This document shows positions 59,615-64,000 of a stretch of 64,000 nt of DNA, piece after piece. The stretch covers positions 1-64,000 of the forward strand of contig NZ_SSSM01000004.1 in the NCBI RefSeq assembly GCF_004801885.1, written 5' to 3'. The DNA is from Naasia lichenicola. Lineage in GTDB: Bacteria; Actinomycetota; Actinomycetes; Actinomycetales; Microbacteriaceae. Each line of letters begins with the position of its first letter. Positions within the stretch are counted from its first letter, which is position 1. The notes under the pieces are model-generated. The model had not been told where the DNA came from and made no database searches. It was given only the letters and a program-made list of their open reading frames with translations. The position numbers and the translations under genes are program-made.

Positions 59615-59905
59615 ATGAGCCGAAGAGTAGATGGCATCAACATTGATCGCGTTTTCTGGAACGGCGAGCCAGCAGAAGCGAAAGTAGTAGAAGTTATAGT
59701 GGCAAAATCCCCACGCAGCACCTGGTGGTGCGCGAGTATGGCGGGAGAAAAGCATCGAGCGATCGAGATAACGCAACACGGCAAGACGTTTTTTCTGAGC
59801 GATGACCGCGACAGTCGATTGAAGATCACGACCGGAATGGGCTCGCCTCGATTTGGTCACAAGAGTCTGCCGGTCGAGCGCGTTGTAGGTCCAGTGTCGC
59901 AATAG
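59615..59905 (+). CDS. Hypothetical early phage protein
   Basis: 96 aa from ATG 59615 with AAAGGAGG. VDGINIDRVFWNGEPAEAKVVEVIVAKSPRSTWWCASMAGEKHRAIEITQHGKTFFLSDD is beta-rich with a Trp pair. No family recognised. Confidence 0.55.
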   Translation: MSRRVDGINIDRVFWNGEPAEAKVVEVIVAKSPRSTWWCASMAGEKHRAIEITQHGKTFFLSDDRDSRLKITTGMGSPRFGHKSLPVERVVGPVSQ

Positions 59906-60330
59906 CGACGAGCCGCACAACCTACCTTTCACGCCACCTGCAACAGGGGTCGTGACGCACAACACACTTATGACAGGAATCGCGAGAAAAGCGAATAGCT
60001 CAAAACCTTGATTCTCGTCACGAAAAGTTGCGTCGCTAGCCTTCTTTGACATCGACTGCGAGCGATGTCAAACGAAGCCGGCGACGTGACTTATCCACAA
60101 CTTGCAACCACAGGTTGCATGCACCATCAACAATTCAGTGAGTACATGGCGACGCGAGTTGACAACTAACCAAAGTTTCAAATACGCCTCGCGCCGCCAA
60201 CGCCCGATCGGAAGGCAGCCAAAAGAGTAATCTGCGGCGCCGTGAGGCTTTCGAGCTGATCAAGTGGTAGGTCATGCCGATCGGGGACATGCGCTCACTG
60301 AATGACATAACTAAATAGAGGAGATCACAT
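59906..60330. other. Origin-like non-coding region
   Basis: 425 bp with no credible gene. In order: the nested inverted repeat at 60032-60087, a consensus DnaA box (60092-60100) and a second inverted repeat (60104-60120). After them come a palindrome AGTTGACAACT near 60151 that includes a TTGACA hexamer, and finally an AGAGGAG ribosome-binding site for 60331. Confidence 0.55.
60018..60120. other. Candidate replication origin (DnaA box plus nested inverted repeats)
   Basis: CGTCGC/GCGACG (60032-60037, 60082-60087) and TTTGACATCG/CGATGTCAAA (60046-60055, 60064-60073) share the centre 60059.5. TTATCCACA, a perfect DnaA box, follows at 60092-60100. TGCAACC/GGTTGCA (60104-60110, 60114-60120) closes it. 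The combination is typical of phage or plasmid origins, but no initiator gene was seen. Confidence 0.5.
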
Positions 60331-60657
60331 ATGGAACCAACACAACTGGAGCAGATACTCGGGATGGCAATGGGTTCAGCATCGACGCTGTTCATGTCCA
60401 ACCCTCAGCCGGGCACCAAACAGGTAATGCCGCAAGCGGAACTGCTCGACATCGCGGCGGAGGAGCGCAGTCTTATCAAAAAGCTCATCTTCCATGTCAT
60501 TGGCGAAGATGAACCTATTCTGATCCCCGAGAAGATCTCGCCCATCTTCGATGAGGTAAGCGAGAAGCAAGCCATTGACGCCGTCCGCGGGATCACGGAT
60601 GCCCTGGCGCGCAATAGCTTCAGACGCGATCTGCGTGAATCGGTCGAGGCGCTATGA
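60331..60657 (+). CDS. Hypothetical early phage protein
   Basis: 108 aa. TQLEQILGMAMGSASTLFMSNPQPGTKQVMPQAELLDIAAEERSLIKKLIFHVIGEDEPILIPEKISPIFDEVSEKQAIDAVRGITDALAR is helical and acidic. AGAGGAG precedes the start. ATGA overlap with the next gene. Confidence 0.55.
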   Translation: MEPTQLEQILGMAMGSASTLFMSNPQPGTKQVMPQAELLDIAAEERSLIKKLIFHVIGEDEPILIPEKISPIFDEVSEKQAIDAVRGITDALARNSFRRDLRESVEAL

Positions 60658-61019
60658 GCGAATCCCTCAACGAACAGATTGCTCTCAAGTTCGCCGGTCT
60701 CTCAGACCACGAGCTAGCGAAGCGGATCGAGAAGGCACCTGACTTCGGCTACGACGATGAAACCGTTGAGCTGAACCGTCGGCTTGCCCTTGGCGGTATG
60801 GCTTGGCGCTGGGCGCAGGGTGACCAGCACGTAGAGATCTACGTCCCGGCAGTCGAAGCAGCCCAACAGCTCAGCGAGCCAGATCTCATCACTCTGATGA
60901 CGACGCTCGAGACGTCCAGCACTCCCCTAGCGGCAGCAGCTCGCGACGAGTACTTCAAGCGCCGTGGGGAGGTGATCGACGCAGCCATCGAGGCACGACG
61001 CCTAGAGGATCTGCAATGA
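60654..61019 (+). CDS. Hypothetical early phage protein
   Basis: 121 aa. SDHELAKRIEKAPDFGYDDETVELNRRLALGGMAWRWAQGDQHVEIYVP and a second helical half. ATGA overlap at both ends. No family assigned. Confidence 0.5.
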   Translation: MSESLNEQIALKFAGLSDHELAKRIEKAPDFGYDDETVELNRRLALGGMAWRWAQGDQHVEIYVPAVEAAQQLSEPDLITLMTTLETSSTPLAAAARDEYFKRRGEVIDAAIEARRLEDLQ

Positions 61020-61132
61020 CCTGGTGGCAGAGGCTGATGCATGAATTTGGACGCTGCCCGAAGGAGAAGCTCGGCTATCGCTGCAGCGGTCACTTCGAGA
61101 CAAATGAGTGCGGATGGGAGAAGCGCTCGTGA
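61016..61132 (+). CDS. 38-aa zinc-knuckle-like small protein
   Basis: ATGA overlap with the gene before; overlaps the YopX start by GTGA. TWWQRLMHEFGRCPKEKLGYRCSGHFETNECGW has three Cys and a His, suggesting a zinc site. Short but tightly embedded. Confidence 0.4.
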   Translation: MTWWQRLMHEFGRCPKEKLGYRCSGHFETNECGWEKRS

Positions 61133-61578
61133 GCCGGGTGACCAAGTTCCGAGCTTGGCAGCCTCACGCGTCGCTGCACCTTAAGCCTGGGATGTACCTA
61201 GTCGACGACATGGTTTGGTACCTCGAGCAAGACGGCAGGACTCTAGGCGGCGAGGTCTTCCTCACCAGGCACCTTGGCACGTCTCGCAGCAGCGAATTCT
61301 TCGAAGACGTCGAGATAATGCAGTTCACCGGTCTCATAGATAAGAATGGGGTGGAGATCTACGAAGGCGACATCATCGACTCGGATCACAACTTCGGAGG
61401 ACCGTTTGGAGCAACGGTCCATCGAGGCACCATCGTCTACGAGCACGCACGCTACTTGATCAAGACTGGAATCGTCGGCAACGATCTGACCACGCTCTAT
61501 CGGGCGAATTGGAAGATCGAAGTCATCGGCAACATCCACGAGAATCCTGAGTTGCTCAGTGGTGGAGAAGCGTCGTGA
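61129..61578 (+). CDS. YopX-family protein
   Basis: 149 aa from the GTG at 61129. TKFRAWQPHASLHLKPGMYLVDD, then VEIMQFTGLIDKNGVEIYEGDIID and GTIVYEHARYLIKT with IEVIGNIHENPELL is the conserved YopX pattern. YopX proteins are common in phages of Gram-positive hosts; their function is unknown. Confidence 0.85.
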   Translation: MSRVTKFRAWQPHASLHLKPGMYLVDDMVWYLEQDGRTLGGEVFLTRHLGTSRSSEFFEDVEIMQFTGLIDKNGVEIYEGDIIDSDHNFGGPFGATVHRGTIVYEHARYLIKTGIVGNDLTTLYRANWKIEVIGNIHENPELLSGGEAS

Positions 61579-61763
61579 GTGTGCGCTTGGTGGACGACGA
61601 GCAGGAGATCTTCGAACTCCTATTCGCCGATCCTGCCTTCACCGAAGCAGTCAATCGCAACAAGAACGGTGTGTTCCTGCTGGGAGCCAACGGCAAGAAG
61701 CGATACATCAAGCAGCTCAGCGTCGAGTCTGACGGAGCTTCAGAGGTCGGTGATGACGCTTGA
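61575..61763 (+). CDS. Small hypothetical protein
   Basis: 62 aa, GTG start in overlap with yopX-like gene. EQEIFELLFADPAFTEAVNRNKNGVFLLGANGKKRYIKQLSVE. The end overlaps the ArdC-like gene by 11 bp. Confidence 0.5.
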   Translation: MSVRLVDDEQEIFELLFADPAFTEAVNRNKNGVFLLGANGKKRYIKQLSVESDGASEVGDDA

Positions 61764-62547
61764 GCAAACCCGCCCACAACTCGACGTTCCCAAGTCCCGC
61801 GAACTACTCGAAGGTCTGCTGACCCTCCCAGGCTCAACTGGCGAGAGCTACCGACGCTTCCACAACTACAGCCCACGCAACATCGGCTTCCTCGCACTGC
61901 AGGGCTGCCCGCCCGAACCGGTCGCCACCTTCAAGAAGTGGCAGGAGCTGGGTCGTCAGGTCCAACGCGGCGAAAAGGCGTACTCGATCCTCCGTCCCAT
62001 CCAGATACGGATCGAGGACGCGAAGACCGAGCAGGTCAAGCTGATCAAGCGATTCAAGGTGGTCCGCGCTCTCTTCGCAGTGAGCCAGACCGACGGCGAG
62101 GAGCTGCCGGCATACGAGCCGCCTGAGTGGAGCACAGAGCGCGCCCTTGGGAAGCTCGGCATCAGCCTGGTGCCGTTCCAGAACTTCGATGGCAACATCG
62201 GCGGCTACGCACGGGGCAAGGAGATCGCGATCAACCCGGTCGCACCGTTCCCGCTGCGCACAACGATCCATGAGATCAGCCACGTCGAGCACGGGCATAC
62301 GACACCAGAGCATCTGCAGCTCTACGCGGGACATCGCGGCACGTACGAGTTCGAGGCGGAAGCCAGCGCCTACGTGACCCTCAACGAGATCGGCGCGCTC
62401 GACGAGCAGACAGCCACCGTGAGCCGGGGCTATGTGCAGGGATGGCTCGGAGAACAAGAACCAGCTGAGGAGTCGCTACGACGCGTCCTCAACGTAAGCA
62501 CGCGCGTCCTGGAGGCAGGGTACGCGGCAGAAGAAGGAGATCAATAG
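61753..62547 (+). CDS. ArdC-like ssDNA-binding domain + ImmA/IrrE-type metallopeptidase
   Basis: 264 aa from ATG 61753. Residues 15-100 (FHNYSPRNIGFLALQGCPPEPVATFKKWQELGRQVQRGEKAYSILRP) are the ArdC N-terminal ssDNA-binding fold. A zinc-peptidase part has HEISH (173-177) and YEFEAEASAYV, whose Glu is the third ligand. ArdC protects entering plasmid ssDNA from restriction, while ImmA-like enzymes cleave repressors. Here either role is possible. Typical of conjugative elements, unusual within virion-bearing phages. Confidence 0.8.
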   Translation: MTLEQTRPQLDVPKSRELLEGLLTLPGSTGESYRRFHNYSPRNIGFLALQGCPPEPVATFKKWQELGRQVQRGEKAYSILRPIQIRIEDAKTEQVKLIKRFKVVRALFAVSQTDGEELPAYEPPEWSTERALGKLGISLVPFQNFDGNIGGYARGKEIAINPVAPFPLRTTIHEISHVEHGHTTPEHLQLYAGHRGTYEFEAEASAYVTLNEIGALDEQTATVSRGYVQGWLGEQEPAEESLRRVLNVSTRVLEAGYAAEEGDQ

Positions 62548-62775
62548 ATGGCAGGAACGAAAATGGGGGGGGTATTAGCCGCCCGTATCAATATGGAGCG
62601 TCACGGCAAGGACTTTTACAAGTTGATCGGGGCTAAAGGTGGGCGCAACGGCGCGGGTCCGGACTACCGCAAGGGCGGACCGCTCGCCACTGGATTCGCA
62701 GCTCATCCCGACCTTGCTCGGATCGCAGGCGCTAAGGGTGGACGTATATCCAAACGGCGTAAGGCGGACGCGTAA
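62548..62775 (+). CDS. Small KGG-motif protein
   Basis: 75 aa. GAKGGRNGAGPDYRKGGPLATG and AGAKGGRISKRRKADA carry repeated KGG motifs like stress-induced KGG/con-10 proteins, with strong basic ends. Probably disordered and nucleic-acid binding. Next gene begins at the following base. Confidence 0.6.
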   Translation: MAGTKMGGVLAARINMERHGKDFYKLIGAKGGRNGAGPDYRKGGPLATGFAAHPDLARIAGAKGGRISKRRKADA

Positions 62776-62928
62776 GTGCCGAGGTACTACCGCATCGGCA
62801 CCGGGCGCTTCGCTGGCATGTGGCACGTCCGCGACTATCGCGATGGCAAATACTTTCACCTCGGGAGATTTCGCACGGAAGAGGAAGCCCTAGCGAAGAT
62901 TGCAAGCCTTGACAATCAGCCCGACTAG
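62776..62928 (+). CDS. 50-aa AP2-like/arm DNA-binding small protein
   Basis: GTG start directly at the previous stop. YYRIGTGRFAGMWHVRDYRDGKYFHLGRFRTEEEALAKI resembles the three-strand-plus-helix AP2/arm-binding domain used by phage regulators and tyrosine integrases. A free-standing copy may bind phage att or operator DNA. Confidence 0.5.
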   Translation: MPRYYRIGTGRFAGMWHVRDYRDGKYFHLGRFRTEEEALAKIASLDNQPD

Positions 62929-63080
62929 ATCAAAATAAGGGCGGCAGAGCAGAAGACGCGGGCGTATCAGTTTCCCCTCGCGTCGTGGCTCTCACTGGGG
63001 TGCGCGTCAAACCGTGAAGACGTGGTAACTGCCGAGCGAAAACGCTATTAGTACTAGGCGACCTCCCCCTTGATTTATCT

Positions 63081-63488
63081 ATGACCACTCAACCAACTAT
63101 CAGCCGCGGCAAGATCCGCCTATGCAAGGTCTGCGGCAAGCAGATCGTTGTGTACAACACGACCCACAACAAGTGCGCGGACTGCTTCTACAAGAACACG
63201 AAACCGGTCGCGCAGAGGGGCAAGCAAGCCCGCCTCTGGGAAACGTTCCGCGACAAGGTCGCCCATCCCTACCTCGATAAGAAGTACGGACGTGCCTGCG
63301 TCGACTGCGGTGCCATGCCCGGCATGAAGCCGGACGGCACTCCTCGACATCACGACGTCGACCACATCAAGAACAAGGGCAGCCACCCGGATCTGCGCTT
63401 CGACGTCAAGAACTTGGCGTACCGCTGCCGGTCGTGCCACATACGGAAGACGGACGGCAAGCCACCGATCGCGAGCAGCACGCTGTAG
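63081..63488 (+). CDS. HNH endonuclease with zinc-finger N-terminus
   Basis: 135 aa. An N-terminal CKVCG...CADC zinc ribbon (about 15-37) is followed by CVDCG, and the HNH core HHDVDHIKNKGSHPDLRFDVKNLAYRCRSCH with RKTDGK. Histidine pair HH, N in the middle and final H make the catalytic site. Phage HNH enzymes assist packaging or act as homing or recombination nucleases. A 150-bp gap without a gene lies upstream. Confidence 0.85.
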   Translation: MTTQPTISRGKIRLCKVCGKQIVVYNTTHNKCADCFYKNTKPVAQRGKQARLWETFRDKVAHPYLDKKYGRACVDCGAMPGMKPDGTPRHHDVDHIKNKGSHPDLRFDVKNLAYRCRSCHIRKTDGKPPIASSTL

Positions 63489-63530
63489 CCAACCGGCTCC
63501 AGCGCACATCCTCACGATCAAGGAGTCGTC

Positions 63531-64000
63531 ATGCACGGCATCGTCATCCCCGCGGTGGAGCACATCCTCCCCCACGTCACACGAGTCCAGGGCTATCGGG
63601 ACATCCAGTCCGTAGTCCGGGGACCGTTCGAGAGCATCGAGATGGAGGACCCCAACTTCGAGATGCTCGTCAACGAGGAGGGGAAGCTCACTCTGCTCCC
63701 GACCAACAGACGCGCCACCCTGCTCATGTACGTCCACAACCCCAAGCTGGCGGAACGGGACATCATTTGCGGGGACGCCCTATTGGTCGGTCCGACCGAT
63801 CACATGGGCGAAGGCACCGACATCCCGCAGGAGATCGCGGATCTGATCCTCGGTCGCCAGCTGTTCGACATCCAGATGCCGGACGACGATCCGGACACCA
63901 TCAAGACCGTCGAGCACGGCTTCACCAACTGGACGAACGCCTACGCGGCGGTCGTCCGGCTGCGGAGACACTACGACCGGGACTTCAAGGTAATACCCGC
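63531..64000 (+). CDS. DUF3846-type protein (3' partial)
   Basis: ATG 63531 with AAGGAG; open to the window edge (about 156 aa seen). YRDIQSVVRGPFESIEMED, the NEEGKLTLLPTNRRATLLMYVHNP box and DIICGDALLVGPTDHMGEGTDIPQEI are the DUF3846 signature of actinophages. Function unknown. It continues beyond 64,000. Confidence 0.75.
   Translation, partial: MHGIVIPAVEHILPHVTRVQGYRDIQSVVRGPFESIEMEDPNFEMLVNEEGKLTLLPTNRRATLLMYVHNPKLAERDIICGDALLVGPTDHMGEGTDIPQEIADLILGRQLFDIQMPDDDPDTIKTVEHGFTNWTNAYAAVVRLRRHYDRDFKVIP

Noticed and set aside
60135-60401. Minus-strand 88-aa ORF across the origin-like region
   Set aside because: No homology pattern; overlaps the inverted-repeat region and a better + gene.
26951-64000. 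Integrase, phage RNA polymerase, DNA polymerase or CI repressor
   Set aside because: Looked for in all frames by motif, none found; they may lie beyond the window.

Overview
The window joins two kinds of DNA. Positions 1 to about 26,930 are high-GC actinobacterial chromosome. Dense genes, many GTG starts, 4-bp GTGA/ATGA overlaps, a WhiB1-type regulator, a PdtaS-type kinase and LAxTG-type sorting signals fit Microbacteriaceae, probably Microbacterium (inference; no rRNA is present). Positions from about 26,930 to the right edge are visibly lower in GC and hold an integrated or plasmid-like tailed phage. Its right end lies outside the window.

Chromosome: a secreted FnIII/ricin-lectin protein (5' cut), a wall-anchored protein and an ER-type signal peptidase form one overlapping unit (1-2223). 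An ECF41/SigJ-like sigma factor faces a frameshifted NAD(P)-binding reductase gene (2262-4064). Then come small DUF/VOC proteins, an MFS exporter, a DedA protein with a COG4705-like partner, and a ferric-reductase-like flavocytochrome. A leftward eight-gene operon (18,961 to 10,889) encodes an M20 amidohydrolase, its GntR/FCD regulator, a complete Opp/Dpp-type ABC importer and an alpha/beta hydrolase: uptake and hydrolysis of a peptide-like or N-acyl compound. Further right are tRNA-Lys(CTT), Bcp peroxiredoxin, a TetR/ABC-2-type membrane pair around a perfect palindrome, whiB1, pdtaS, an aminotransferase class IV enzyme and a SUMF1-fold protein. A ParA/CpaE-like ATPase gene is cut off where the phage begins.

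Phage element: the left end carries rightward genes for three small proteins and a 753-aa FtsK/HerA/TraG-type ATPase, followed by an Lsr2 homologue. A long leftward structural block runs from the terminase (50,047) to the tail end (31,293): TerS, TerL, portal, scaffold, major capsid protein, head-tail adaptor, beta-propeller-like tail protein, two internal virion proteins, fibres, holins, an M23 lysin and a beta-helix tailspike. This order suggests a short-tailed (P22/T7-like) virion. Three copies of a 29-bp promoter-like element precede structural sub-blocks. Between terminase and early genes lies a cargo segment with an MmeI-like fused restriction-modification enzyme and several small unknown genes, followed by a putative short RNA. 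A rightward early operon (56,955-64,000) encodes an ERF annealing protein, small zinc-binding and membrane proteins, YopX, an ArdC/ImmA-like metalloprotein, HNH endonuclease and a DUF3846 protein. It contains a non-coding origin-like region with a DnaA box and nested inverted repeats near 60,050.

No integrase, DNA polymerase, phage RNA polymerase or CI-like repressor was found in the window; they may lie beyond 64,000. The mix of virion genes with a conjugation-type ATPase, a replication-relaxation protein, Lsr2 and an ArdC-like protein suggests a phage-plasmid-like hybrid.
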